Assembly (NCBI GenBank): GCA_002707495.1
Contig: PAMZ01000021.1
Coordinates: forward strand, 227,373 to 291,372
Length of the DNA stretch: 64,000 nucleotides
Origin: Halobacteriovoraceae bacterium
GTDB taxonomy: Bacteria; Bdellovibrionota; Bacteriovoracia; Bacteriovoracales; Bacteriovoracaceae
Reading direction: 5' to 3'
Part shown: piece by piece, positions 53,831 through 63,312 of the stretch
How the letters are laid out: each line of letters begins with the position of its first letter
Numbering within the stretch: the first letter of the stretch is position 1
The notes under the pieces: generated by a model
The model's input: only the letters and a program-made list of their open reading frames with translations
What the model was told of the DNA's origin: nothing
Database searches by the model: none
Program-made: the position numbers and the translations under genes

Positions 53831-55033
53831 ATGGAAAGCTCGGGTAAAAAGGTCATTGTTGGACTTACAGGTAGGATTGGATCCGGGGTCACCGCTTTTC
53901 TTCTTAAAAAACAGGGTTTTCAAGTAATTGGCGTCAGTATTATCAACCATTCGATGGATACCTTTAAGAATTCTTCGACTCCGCCAAAATGCTATATTTC
54001 AAAGTTAGGAGAAATAGAAAATTTTTGTAAATTTTTAGGAATCCCTTTCTATGCTACTGATGGAAAATCTGAGTTTGAAGATAAGGTCTTAGATCCTTTT
54101 ACCGCCAATAGACTTACTGCAAGGGCCAATACAACTTGCTTTAATTGTACGAGTTTAAGAATTCAAGTTTTATACGAAAAGATGAAAAAGCTCAATGCCG
54201 ACTTTATTTCTACAGGCCACTTCTGTAAAGTTCATAAGAATTTAAACTCTGATAATTTTTCAGTCCATGCCAATAACGACGTAGATTCCGATCAGTCATT
54301 CTTATTGGCAGGTATTCCTGAAATTTATCTCAAGCATTTAATTTTGCCTCTAGGCGAGCTTAGAGCTAATGAGGTAGACACCATTGCGAAAAAGTTTAAT
54401 CTTCCGCTAAAACCATCTCTTTCCGATGGTAAATTTTGTTATAGAGAGCCTGCTGAATATGAGTCGATCTTAAAGAATAGAGTTCCCAAGTCTCTGATAA
54501 AAGAAGGGCAAGTGCATAATGTTGACAATGATATGATTCAAGGTGAACACAAGGGGATATTGCACCACTTTATCACTGAAAAAAATCTAAAATTTAACGG
54601 TGTCAATCAAGCAGACCAAAACATTCAAGTTGTGAACTATCAATTTGAAAAGAGCACTATTGAAATTGGTAGTGATAAGCATCTTACTTTCAAAGGATGT
54701 CAACTTGTGGAACTAAGTTTGAGTTCAGGATTGGATCGATCAAAACCAATGAATTGTTTTATAAAAAACAAGTATTCACACCAATATGTTGCCTGCATGA
54801 TATTTTTTAAAAATAATGCTTCGGCTTATTTAGAATTTGAAAGTCCAATTTATCCGATTATAGAAGGTGAAAAGGTTGTCCTTTTTGATAAAAACACTCG
54901 TAATGCAAAAGTCATTGGCTTGGGTAGGATAGGCCAAAGAGGCGAGTTTGAATTAATAGATAGAGCAGAAGAATATAAAACGAAAAATGAAGCAAATGAG
55001 GAAATAAAACGAGCACCAGTCTTTAAATTTTAA
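53831..55033 (+). CDS. MnmA-like (tRNA 2-thiouridylase) protein with degenerate PP-loop
   Basis: 400 residues. ATG 53831 has GGAG at seven bases; an in-frame TTG at 53816 does not. The overall alignment to MnmA is clear: CFNCTSLRIQVLYEKMKKLNAD, ISTGHFCKV, DSDQSFLLAGI, LPLGELRANEVDTIAKKF, and SLSDGKFCYREP. Both thiol-transfer cysteines appear kept (CFNC and KFCY). The ATP-binding SGGVDSS, however, reads TGRIGSG (about residues 14-20), losing the Asp and a Gly. It may not activate uridine, or may use another chemistry. A normal mnmA could be elsewhere in the genome. Confidence 0.7.
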   Translation: MESSGKKVIVGLTGRIGSGVTAFLLKKQGFQVIGVSIINHSMDTFKNSSTPPKCYISKLGEIENFCKFLGIPFYATDGKSEFEDKVLDPFTANRLTARANTTCFNCTSLRIQVLYEKMKKLNADFISTGHFCKVHKNLNSDNFSVHANNDVDSDQSFLLAGIPEIYLKHLILPLGELRANEVDTIAKKFNLPLKPSLSDGKFCYREPAEYESILKNRVPKSLIKEGQVHNVDNDMIQGEHKGILHHFITEKNLKFNGVNQADQNIQVVNYQFEKSTIEIGSDKHLTFKGCQLVELSLSSGLDRSKPMNCFIKNKYSHQYVACMIFFKNNASAYLEFESPIYPIIEGEKVVLFDKNTRNAKVIGLGRIGQRGEFELIDRAEEYKTKNEANEEIKRAPVFKF

Positions 55034-58000
55034 TCAAAGGGATTGAAAAATGATCCTATATCTGACCAAACATCGGACTCTACCTCGTTTGTTATGAGGC
55101 GAGTTAATTCTCTGGAAATATTCTCACTAAAATTAAAATTTCGAGGTCCACGAGATGGGGACGACGGGCGATAGTCTGGATTAGGTGTTACTCTAGTGTT
55201 TTCTAGGGTATCAGTTACTAATTGAGCCAATTCCTCGTTCTGTGCCTCTCTTTGACTGGGAGTGAGTTCAAGATCATACCTTGGCATTATATTAAGATCT
55301 ATAACTGCGGCCATTAAATTTTCTCTTTGGCTTTGAGACATATTATCCCAATTTAAATGCCTCTCAATAGATGCAAATCTCCAGTACCTATTAAAGATAC
55401 CAGGTCCAAATTCTTGTGCTCTTTCGCGGGCAAAATCACGTCCTTGTATGAATCCTTCCATTTGAGAAAGTCGAGTATCTAATTGGTCTCTGGCAATCTG
55501 ATAACCTTCAATTCCGATTGCACTTGTTAATTGCATCTCGATAAAGTCTGAGGCAAAAGAATCTTGGCTTCTCTCTTCAAATATTTTTGAAACTACCATA
55601 CCGGTAAGTTCATTCATAATCTCTTGATTTTGCCCCACTACAGAAACAAAATTTTGATAGATATAATTTAGGATTTCTCGATCCTCGATCATAAGTTCAC
55701 GAATGGTCTCTGGTGTAAATTTTGAATTTACCATGCGAATGGTTTTCTTTTTACGATTCCAGATAAAGTCGAGTGCATTAATGAGTCTTGGATCATTCAG
55801 TTGGTCTCTTATTTGATTATATATTCCGCTCATTTCTGAATCATAAATAATCTCGGGTGAGCAGAATTGTTCAGCAAGTTCTTGTGATATAAGTCCACGG
55901 TCTGTGCTGGTATAAACAGTAGGTCTAATTCCTAGTTTCACTAAGTCTTCAACGCATTGGTTTTGTGCCGTGAGCTTAAACGACTGAAGCAGCTGACTTC
56001 TTATGGTAGCGGCAATAAAATTGTCTGCTACTTCTGAGTCAATAAGGGAATCCAAAGTGTTATATTCTTGTGGATTTGAGCACATCAATTCAACTTGATC
56101 CAATAGCCCTCTGTATTCACTAGTCGCTAGGGATTGGTAGAGCCCGTCAGTAATAATAGTCACGAATACTTCACGAAGATCTAAAACATCAGATTGAGGG
56201 GGATTTGAAGCATTAAGGGTATTTATCATATTTGTAAGATCATCTTTATGTATATTATAAAAATCATTAAGGCATTCAGGAGTAAGAATTTCAGTGATTT
56301 CCTGATACATAGGAAAACCAATTTGAGTTCGATCTAGGACTTCTTCCACAATATGCTCATATATCGCGTTTATCGTTTGGTATTGAGCTTGACCAGTAAA
56401 GCTTGCTACAAAGTCATCTATCGTCGCCTCTGGATTTGTAGATCTATAATCTCGAAAAACTCCCAGTAAAAGTTCATATGAGTCTTCGGTGTCATTTTCT
56501 TGAGCGGCAATTCTTCCAATGATTTCTTCTGTCGTAAGTGAGAGTGTGTTGGTTTCCCTTAGCATTAATAATTGTCTATCGAGCTCATTTTCTATAAGTC
56601 TTGGCAGTGCATACTCCTCTGCAATCGCGGTACAAGTCGTTTGGAGTTGGTCCAATCCACTTTGAGAATTAAATTCTAAGAATTCATCCCAACTTTCTAT
56701 TTGACCCAACCCTGATTCATAGCATTGTCTTACTCTAGTTTGAATTTCTCTACTAAGTGAAAGGGCATAGGTCTGATCTATGGCATGTCCTTGTTGACCG
56801 ATAATATCTTCAAAAGCTGCTAGAGAGACTTCATCAACTGAATCTAGGATAGAAGATTTTGTACATTCCAAATATTCGGGTGTTTGGTTAATATAGTTTA
56901 TTGCGTCTTCGTTTGTGGCAAGAGGTGGTGAGCCTTGTGGATTAAGTACGTCCTCGAGGCTTTGATTAAAAACATCATTAGCGCATATTTGAAAGTCAAA
57001 AGTCACTCGATCTATATCATTTTGCGAAATATTAAACGTTTCTAGCATACGGTTAATTTCGGAGGAAATCACTGTTTGGCCAGCTTTCATAGTAATTAAT
57101 GGAATACATAGTGAGCTATTAGTTTGAGTTATATCTGTTAAAGAAAGCTGTGCCTCATAACAACGGTTCAATGTATTTTCAACTAAGTTTCTCGCCGTCT
57201 GAAACGCTTCTGGATTTAAGGTAGCTCCATTAATTTGAGTTCGAGTTTGCCCATTGAAAAGAGCGGCAAAAGCAGGCTCTCCAGCAACCATTAATGAGCC
57301 AATCTCTAGGGTCATCGATCTCTCAACTTCCTTAGCGCATTCTAATAAACTGTTTTGGTAAGAATTTGGATCTAGAAACAAAAGAGATTCAGGGTGTCCA
57401 TTTGTATGAAGTTGATGATAAGGTTTTTGAGTTATTTCAGATGTTTTTCTTTCGAAGCATGCTTGTAGTACCTCAGAGGCCCTCGGTGAAAGGGACGCTT
57501 GAATATCACTGGCCTCTCCAGGAAGATTTTCCTGGGCCTGGAGTTGTTGGGAGAGTTGAAGGTCAACGATGCTCGCTAAGTCCTGATTAATAGCCTGATA
57601 AATACAGGACTGTATAAGATTCATATCATTTATATCTTCTCTAAGTGAGAAGTAATTTACTTTCGAATCGCAACCAACTTGCTCACAAGATTGAGGATTT
57701 CGCTGACAGAACTGATCTCTTAGGGATTGACGATACAAGATCATATTTCTGGGTGAGATTGTATTATCATGAAAACGAATCCGCTGTTTCATCGGCTCCA
57801 TACAAGTACGATAGGCTTCAGTAATGGGATCAATAAGCTCATCTTGTAAAAATAATCTTCTCTCCGAGGGTGATAGTGTTCCAAGCATTGGACTAAAATT
57901 ATTTTCAATCATTGTAGGAAGAATTTCATCTACAACCTCTAAAACTAGATCCGGCCCCATGACATGATTGGTATAATCCATTAAGCGTTTATCACTAACC

Positions 58001-58848
58001 CGAGTGAGCCCCTGTACCGAGGGAAGTCTTTGTTTTAAAGCCTCAATATCAATACCATCTCCTGCAATTGCTGAAACTTGATCCTCTAAAATAGGACCTA
58101 TAAAGCTCTGAATCGTATCTCTTGTAATTTCATGTCTTCGATTATTTATACCAAGAACACCCATAGCAGGATAACGACTGGCCACGGTGGCAGCAATCTC
58201 TTTTGCTTTTTCAAAGTCCAATAGCCCTGGAGGCTTTGGTGTCATGCAGGCATTACGAGCCTCTAGTAAAATCATATTTTGTAAAAATTGTCGTGTACCT
58301 TCTAAGCTTCCCCCACATTCTCGAATATGGTCCATCAATAAATCAGACTCATTTCCAGTGAAGATATTCAAGATATTTCGAGAACGATCAAATTGAATAA
58401 GTTCTTCTTCACGAAGTGCACGAACGGTATTTTGAAGTTCCATGTAGGGGATGACATCGCGACAATTATCACCAGACCGGTCAACGTGAATCACAAATTG
58501 TCTAAGGAAGTCGACATAGTTTTGGTCAAAAGGACTTGCATCATTTTCTTCAGAACAGAATCTTTCTATTTCATCGATATTCATCTCTAGAGGACAATAC
58601 TCATAGGCGGCTTCTATTAAATCGTCAGTTAATGAAGAGAGATCATTGATATCTGAAAGTGGCCTATCTACTAGGGTGTAAAGCAAGTCTTGGGGGGATG
58701 GCCGATAGCGAACATAAAAATATCCATTACTTTGCTGGTAATCTAAAGTCAGTGTAGGACAATGGGGAAGAGGCGTAATCGTATGCCAAGTTTGTGCACT
58801 TGCCATAGCACTAAACAATATAAGCGTTATACATATCCCTAACTTGAT
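55030..58848 (-). CDS. Very large exported protein with probable ATC start
   Basis: 1272 residues if started at ATC 58848: this yields the normal signal peptide MKLGICITLILFSAMASA before QTWHTI. GGAGG lies six bases before the ATC. The frame has no ATG, GTG or TTG between its upstream stop and the middle of the signal peptide; TTG 58818 would cut the hydrophobic core. The mature part is acidic, helical and holds more than 20 spaced cysteines (e.g. EYCPLE, ERFCSE, QACFER, NRCYEAQ, RQCYESG), suggesting repeated disulfide-linked helical units. No domain recognised. Its stop shares TTAA with the MnmA-like gene. Confidence 0.7.
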   Translation of the reverse strand: MKLGICITLILFSAMASAQTWHTITPLPHCPTLTLDYQQSNGYFYVRYRPSPQDLLYTLVDRPLSDINDLSSLTDDLIEAAYEYCPLEMNIDEIERFCSEENDASPFDQNYVDFLRQFVIHVDRSGDNCRDVIPYMELQNTVRALREEELIQFDRSRNILNIFTGNESDLLMDHIRECGGSLEGTRQFLQNMILLEARNACMTPKPPGLLDFEKAKEIAATVASRYPAMGVLGINNRRHEITRDTIQSFIGPILEDQVSAIAGDGIDIEALKQRLPSVQGLTRVSDKRLMDYTNHVMGPDLVLEVVDEILPTMIENNFSPMLGTLSPSERRLFLQDELIDPITEAYRTCMEPMKQRIRFHDNTISPRNMILYRQSLRDQFCQRNPQSCEQVGCDSKVNYFSLREDINDMNLIQSCIYQAINQDLASIVDLQLSQQLQAQENLPGEASDIQASLSPRASEVLQACFERKTSEITQKPYHQLHTNGHPESLLFLDPNSYQNSLLECAKEVERSMTLEIGSLMVAGEPAFAALFNGQTRTQINGATLNPEAFQTARNLVENTLNRCYEAQLSLTDITQTNSSLCIPLITMKAGQTVISSEINRMLETFNISQNDIDRVTFDFQICANDVFNQSLEDVLNPQGSPPLATNEDAINYINQTPEYLECTKSSILDSVDEVSLAAFEDIIGQQGHAIDQTYALSLSREIQTRVRQCYESGLGQIESWDEFLEFNSQSGLDQLQTTCTAIAEEYALPRLIENELDRQLLMLRETNTLSLTTEEIIGRIAAQENDTEDSYELLLGVFRDYRSTNPEATIDDFVASFTGQAQYQTINAIYEHIVEEVLDRTQIGFPMYQEITEILTPECLNDFYNIHKDDLTNMINTLNASNPPQSDVLDLREVFVTIITDGLYQSLATSEYRGLLDQVELMCSNPQEYNTLDSLIDSEVADNFIAATIRSQLLQSFKLTAQNQCVEDLVKLGIRPTVYTSTDRGLISQELAEQFCSPEIIYDSEMSGIYNQIRDQLNDPRLINALDFIWNRKKKTIRMVNSKFTPETIRELMIEDREILNYIYQNFVSVVGQNQEIMNELTGMVVSKIFEERSQDSFASDFIEMQLTSAIGIEGYQIARDQLDTRLSQMEGFIQGRDFARERAQEFGPGIFNRYWRFASIERHLNWDNMSQSQRENLMAAVIDLNIMPRYDLELTPSQREAQNEELAQLVTDTLENTRVTPNPDYRPSSPSRGPRNFNFSENISRELTRLITNEVESDVWSDIGSFFNPFD

Positions 58849-58935
58849 AATGCTCCTCCCTTAACAATAGTTTTATCGGCAAGTTAAAGGATTTACTTGA
58901 GCGATAAAGTCGGGGAGGGTTGCAAGTAAAAATAG

Positions 58936-60138
58936 CTACTTATAGATTAAAATCTGGCTTCTCTTTTCCAAATATTGATCCATATTCTTTTGCTCAATAC
59001 GATCCAGAAATTCAAGATCTATAGATGTATCGTTCTCATACCAGCTTCGAATTTTGTCGGTACCATTAATAAGGTCGATAGCAAGTTTTTCGAATTCATA
59101 CTCATAGGCATCGGTTTTGTATTCAAAATCACCACCTAGGAGTCTTTTGAATTCTTTAATAAGAACCTGGGTCACACGCCAAGGTTGAAAGATATTTCTA
59201 TCAGTAATCTGTATAAAATATCCTCCGCATGTTTTATCTTTATGTTTTTGAAACATGGGGTGAAAGGCCACTGGTCTTAAAATGAATCCAGTTAGATTAA
59301 GCTGGTTAAAAACTTGCTTAAAATGTTTCTGCCATTTCCAAGGTTCAAATTTTGGATGCCCTATAACTTCCAAAGGTCTGGTGGTACCTCGGCCTTCTGA
59401 TAGGGATGTTCCTTCTAAGAGCACTGTACCTACAAAAGTTAAGCATCCCTCAATAGTAGGTAAATTAGGAGACGGATTTACATAGGGAAGAGCTGTCTCT
59501 GTAAAAAACATATTACGTTTATAACCGCTCATTTCTAAAACTTTTAAGTGAGTCGTTTTAGATGTCCAAAACTTTTGATGCATTCTTGCCACTTCGCCGA
59601 TGGTGAGCCCATGTCTTACCGGAATAGGGTGTCGTCCTACAAAACTTGCAAAGTCTGGCTCAAGAATATTTCCCTCGATAAGATCACACCCAATTGGATT
59701 GGGTCTATCGAGGACAATAACTTCGATATCTTTATCTGCACATTTTTCTAATAGAAGTGTGAGTGTATAGATATAGGTATAGATTCTTGTTCCTACATCT
59801 TGCAGATCCACAAACAAATGATCAATATCTTCTAACATTTCATCAGTTGGTATTCTGGTCTCCGAATAGAGGGAATAAACAGGTCGTTTAAAATAGGGAT
59901 GAACAAAATTTTCTGTCTCAATCATATTATCTTGTACATCCGTTACAAAGCCATGTTGTGGGCCATAAATTTTTTTGAAACGTTCGCCAAATAGATCAAT
60001 AAATATTTCCGCAGCATGCTGGTAATTCTCATCAATACTTGCACTGTGGCATAGAAGACCTATGTTTCCGCTAAATTGTTTTTGTAGAGCTTGGTCAGAT
60101 TTAAGTCGCATTAAACCTGTAAGTATTTTTGATGGCAT
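58936..60138 (-). CDS. namZ: NamZ-type exo-beta-N-acetylmuramidase (DUF1343)
   Basis: 400 residues of the DUF1343 family, whose characterised member NamZ of Bacillus subtilis removes terminal MurNAc from peptidoglycan fragments. GPQHGFVTDVQDNM, HLFVDLQDVGTRIYTYI, VLDRPNPIGCDLIEGNIL, LPYVNPSPNLPT and LLEGTSLSEGRGTTRP are the conserved blocks. No signal peptide is seen, so it would act in the cytoplasm, fitting recycling of imported wall sugars. AGGA precedes the ATG. Divergent from thyA. Confidence 0.85.
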   Translation of the reverse strand: MPSKILTGLMRLKSDQALQKQFSGNIGLLCHSASIDENYQHAAEIFIDLFGERFKKIYGPQHGFVTDVQDNMIETENFVHPYFKRPVYSLYSETRIPTDEMLEDIDHLFVDLQDVGTRIYTYIYTLTLLLEKCADKDIEVIVLDRPNPIGCDLIEGNILEPDFASFVGRHPIPVRHGLTIGEVARMHQKFWTSKTTHLKVLEMSGYKRNMFFTETALPYVNPSPNLPTIEGCLTFVGTVLLEGTSLSEGRGTTRPLEVIGHPKFEPWKWQKHFKQVFNQLNLTGFILRPVAFHPMFQKHKDKTCGGYFIQITDRNIFQPWRVTQVLIKEFKRLLGGDFEYKTDAYEYEFEKLAIDLINGTDKIRSWYENDTSIDLEFLDRIEQKNMDQYLEKRSQILIYK

Positions 60139-60180
60139 GTAAGCTTCCTTTCCCGTTACAGACTTATTTTATCTTGATAT

Positions 60181-60186
60181 TATAAT
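60181..60186 (+). promoter_or_regulatory. -10 box (TATAAT) of thyA-folA
   Basis: Perfect TATAAT 34 bases before the thyA ATG, leaving a leader with the GGAGGG ribosome site. The best -35, TTACAG at 60156-60161, needs a 19-base spacer, so the -35 is uncertain. Confidence 0.45.
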
Positions 60187-60220
60187 TACACAACACCACA
60201 CTCATGACACGGAGGGACAG

Positions 60221-61015
60221 ATGCAAGAATATTTAGATCTTATGAAAAGAGCCTACGACTCTGGTGTTCACAAGGAAGATAGAACTGGAACTGGAATTAG
60301 ATCAGTATTCGGTCATCAAATGAGATTTAATCTTCAAGATGGTTTTCCCATGGTCACAACTAAAAAGCTTCATTTTAAATCAATTGTCTATGAGCTTTTA
60401 TGGTTTCTAAAAGGCACTGGCAATGTTCAATACTTACAAGAAAACGGTGTTCGAATATGGAATGAATGGGCAGATGAAAATGGTGATCTTGGTCCTGTTT
60501 ATGGTGTGCAATGGAGATCTTGGCAAGGTGCAGACGGGAGAACTCATGACCAGATTAAAAATGTCATAGAGCAAATTAAGTCAAACCCGAATTCCAGACG
60601 ACTTATAGTTAATGCTTGGAATGTGGGTGAGTTAGATAAAATGGCGCTACCTCCATGTCATATGTTTTTTCAATTTTATGTAGCGGATGGAAAACTATCA
60701 TGTCAGCTCTATCAGCGCTCAGCAGATATCTTTCTAGGGGTTCCTTTTAATATAGCAAGTTATGCTCTTTTGACTCATATGATGGCACAAGTGTGTGGGC
60801 TCGATGTCGGAGACTTCGTTCACACTTTGGGAGACGCTCATATCTATTCTAATCATATGGAGCAGTGTAAACTTCAGATGACAAGGGAGCCTATGAAGCT
60901 GCCTCAGATCAAGCTTAACCCTGAAATTAAAAATATAGATCAATTTAGTTTCGAAGATATTGAGCTTATTGGATACGAGGCTCATCCACATATTAAAGGT
61001 GCAGTTGCGGTATGA
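60221..61015 (+). CDS. thyA: Thymidylate synthase
   Basis: Methylates dUMP to dTMP using methylenetetrahydrofolate. 264 residues, the same length as E. coli Thy[17 protein letters not shown], the catalytic Cys in [29 protein letters not shown] and the DAHIYSNH motif are intact. Linked to folA by an ATGA overlap, the standard arrangement for regenerating folate. Confidence 0.97.
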   Translation: MQEYLDLMKRAYDSGVHKEDRTGTGIRSVFGHQMRFNLQDGFPMVTTKKLHFKSIVYELLWFLKGTGNVQYLQENGVRIWNEWADENGDLGPVYGVQWRSWQGADGRTHDQIKNVIEQIKSNPNSRRLIVNAWNVGELDKMALPPCHMFFQFYVADGKLSCQLYQRSADIFLGVPFNIASYALLTHMMAQVCGLDVGDFVHTLGDAHIYSNHMEQCKLQMTREPMKLPQIKLNPEIKNIDQFSFEDIELIGYEAHPHIKGAVAV

Positions 61016-61503
61016 ACATATCTTTAATCGCTGCGATGGGGAAAAATCGTGTCATCGGTAAAGATAATAAAATGATGTGGCATCTGCCTTTAGAGTTTAA
61101 ACACTTTAAGGAGTTAACCACGGGGCATTGTATCGTTCTTGGTCGCAAAAACTATGAGTCGATTGGAAGGCTCCTTCCCAATCGGACTAATATAATTGTC
61201 ACTAGAAATAAAGATTACCACGTAGAAGGAGCGATAATTGTTAACTCTCTGGAAGCTGCGATAGATTATGCTAAAACCCATGATGAGAAAGAGCTCTTTA
61301 TTACTGGAGGCGGGGAGATATATCGCCAAGCACTTCTAAAAGCTAAAAAGATTTATTTAACAGAAGTAGACTTTGATGAGCCGGGTGATGTCTACTTCCC
61401 ACAAATTGATGAGACTCAGTATTCAATTAAAAAACTGAAAGAGGAGCCAGCAAGTGAGAAGAACCCTCTGGCCTGGAAAGCTTATTTATTAGAACGACGC
61501 TAG
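61012..61503 (+). CDS. folA: Dihydrofolate reductase
   Basis: Reduces dihydrofolate produced by ThyA. 163 residues: [23 protein letters not shown] at the N-terminus (substrate loop), [19 protein letters not shown] with the NADPH site, and [12 protein letters not shown]. The acidic catalytic position appears as Asn/Asp in [13 protein letters not shown]. Starts within the thyA stop; the 3' end overlaps the convergent sulfotransferase by 15 bases. Confidence 0.95.
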   Translation: MNISLIAAMGKNRVIGKDNKMMWHLPLEFKHFKELTTGHCIVLGRKNYESIGRLLPNRTNIIVTRNKDYHVEGAIIVNSLEAAIDYAKTHDEKELFITGGGEIYRQALLKAKKIYLTEVDFDEPGDVYFPQIDETQYSIKKLKEEPASEKNPLAWKAYLLERR

Positions 61504-62250
61504 ATAAGTTTTGATCTCTTCTAGGTTAGACACTCTCTCTTCTTTTGTGTGCCAATCAATTTTTTGTCTGCTGGATCTTAGTGAATTTTTAGAAATTTTA
61601 AATGTCTCACAAATTAATACATCTCTTTTCTCGTCATTATCGAGAGGAAGATCTTCGTAATTTAAGAGAGAAAGTTTTTGACCTTTTGAATTAAGCCAAT
61701 CGATTAAAAGTAAATCCATCTTTTTTTCATACTCGATCGCTTCATGGAGCTCTTTAGGATCAATTTGTATTTTGTGTGGTTTATAAGTCCATTTAGACCA
61801 ATAAGATTTTATACCCTCAATAATTCGATTGATTAAATCTCTTATATTGTATTCTCCTTTAAGAATATCCTTTATACCAAGGCTTAGAACCTCCTCGTCG
61901 AGCATATTATCTAAATGCCAAGTTCCAGTTTGCTCGGCAAGCTTTAAAGAAATAAATCTTTCCAGGGGATCCCTTTTCATTAGTATGAATTCATAGTCAG
62001 AATCAAGAATTAAACTTTTTAAATTTTCTTCGTCGAGTTGGTAAAGTAAAAGCTTGGCGATACTATATTTAATATTAGCCTTATTATTATTAAGTTTTTG
62101 ATGAAGGAGATTTTTCTTTTCAGACTGGGTAAGCTCTTCATGGTCTTTTAAAACTTCATAGTGACATCTAACCTCGGGGTGTGAATTTAACAAGTCACAG
62201 ACCCAGCTTGAGCCAGATCTTCCCATCGTAAGAAGTATTGCTTTTCGCAT
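61489..62250 (-). CDS. Sulfotransferase-family protein
   Basis: 253 residues with the PAPS-binding P-loop-like GRSGSSWVCDLLNSHP (10-25) and the 3'-phosphate motif MKRDPLERFISLKL, typical of the sulfotransferase superfamily (Stf0-like). Acceptor unknown. It lies two bases after the gene upstream on the same strand (the His/Met-rich exported protein), so the two are likely cotranscribed. No signal peptide. Confidence 0.78.
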   Translation of the reverse strand: MRKAILLTMGRSGSSWVCDLLNSHPEVRCHYEVLKDHEELTQSEKKNLLHQKLNNNKANIKYSIAKLLLYQLDEENLKSLILDSDYEFILMKRDPLERFISLKLAEQTGTWHLDNMLDEEVLSLGIKDILKGEYNIRDLINRIIEGIKSYWSKWTYKPHKIQIDPKELHEAIEYEKKMDLLLIDWLNSKGQKLSLLNYEDLPLDNDEKRDVLICETFKISKNSLRSSRQKIDWHTKEERVSNLEEIKTYLASF

Positions 62251-62252
62251 CC

Positions 62253-63158
62253 TTACTTACAAGTTGAAGGACTCGAGGGAAGTTTATAATCAAAAGCCAC
62301 GGGAATAGTGAGGACTTTTGATTTTTGTTTTATTTGAATCCAAATCTTTTGTGGTCCAGCCTTCATAATCCCTAGGTCGTGAAAATTAAAAAAATGGCTT
62401 GATCCTTCTTCGGGAATCTTTGAATGCATATGAGCATAATGCATACCTGCAGGCCCTCCCATCATGCCTTGGCTAACCCAGACGGAGTGAGCTCCTGCCC
62501 CAAGCCAGGGATCAATATCAGTTGCTGGCTCGTAGACACCTTGAGAGTTTTTCTCATAAAGAGTCGACATGAACTCAACTAAATGACCGTTACAACCGGC
62601 AGTACTCCAGTACTCAAGTTCTAGTTTATAGTCGCGACCATATTGGGTGAATTCTTTAATCGATTTATTATTTACGACAGGATCAAGTTCAAGTCTTTGC
62701 ATATTATGTTGTCCATGGGCGTGAACATGGATATGTCCCATACGCATTCCAATCCCTCGAGGCCAAACATCGGCCATAAGCATATACATTCCTGGTTCGG
62801 TAAGACTGCTATTTGTATGAAAATTATCGGGGTCGTTCAAAGGCATATTGAGAGTAATCATAAAGCGACCAGACACTGGTTCATAATAGGGGTGGATATG
62901 CTTAAAACTGGATAGATCCGTTTTAATGAGAACCATATGCATAAGTTTTCCGTGAAGTTCTTTGTACTCTTTAATGACTTCACCAGAGTGAGTATCTGTA
63001 AACCAAACTTCAATGGTAGTGGGTTGGCCAGGCATAACCATTTTTGTTTCTTTGGAGTTGATTCTGAAATGTGGGGTTACGTCATCATACATCTGCGCGA
63101 GAGCGGTTTGAGTAAAAATACTTACACTAAACAAGAGTGAAACAATCATGTACTTCAT
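62253..63158 (-). CDS. Exported His/Met-rich protein with YtkA/copper-protein-like domain
   Basis: 301 residues with signal peptide MKYMIVSLLFSVSIFTQTALA. HGKLMHMVLIKTDLSSFKHI followed by HPYYEP is the pattern of YtkA/FixH-like exported domains. Dense His and Met clusters (MRMGHIHVHAHGQHNM, GMHYAHMHSKIP) suggest periplasmic copper or other soft-metal binding; that is inference. A Cys occurs near TAGCNGH and at the end (STCK). AGGAG precedes the ATG at seven bases. Confidence 0.72.
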   Translation of the reverse strand: MKYMIVSLLFSVSIFTQTALAQMYDDVTPHFRINSKETKMVMPGQPTTIEVWFTDTHSGEVIKEYKELHGKLMHMVLIKTDLSSFKHIHPYYEPVSGRFMITLNMPLNDPDNFHTNSSLTEPGMYMLMADVWPRGIGMRMGHIHVHAHGQHNMQRLELDPVVNNKSIKEFTQYGRDYKLELEYWSTAGCNGHLVEFMSTLYEKNSQGVYEPATDIDPWLGAGAHSVWVSQGMMGGPAGMHYAHMHSKIPEEGSSHFFNFHDLGIMKAGPQKIWIQIKQKSKVLTIPVAFDYKLPSSPSTCK

Positions 63159-63312
63159 ATAAATTCTCCTAACATAATGATTGTAGAGAGAGTGTGTGAG
63201 TTATGACAAGTTCACTGTTCCTAACATACTCTTACAGGTCATTGGTTTTATTGAAACATTTCTCAATATTAGAGAAAATATGAATACATATAGCTTATGC
63301 AAAGGAGTGCAC

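Noticed and set aside
63196..63312. N-terminal extension of the LVIVD-type gene
   Set aside because: The GTG at 63313 has an ideal ribosome site and begins the signal peptide; upstream residues would bury it.
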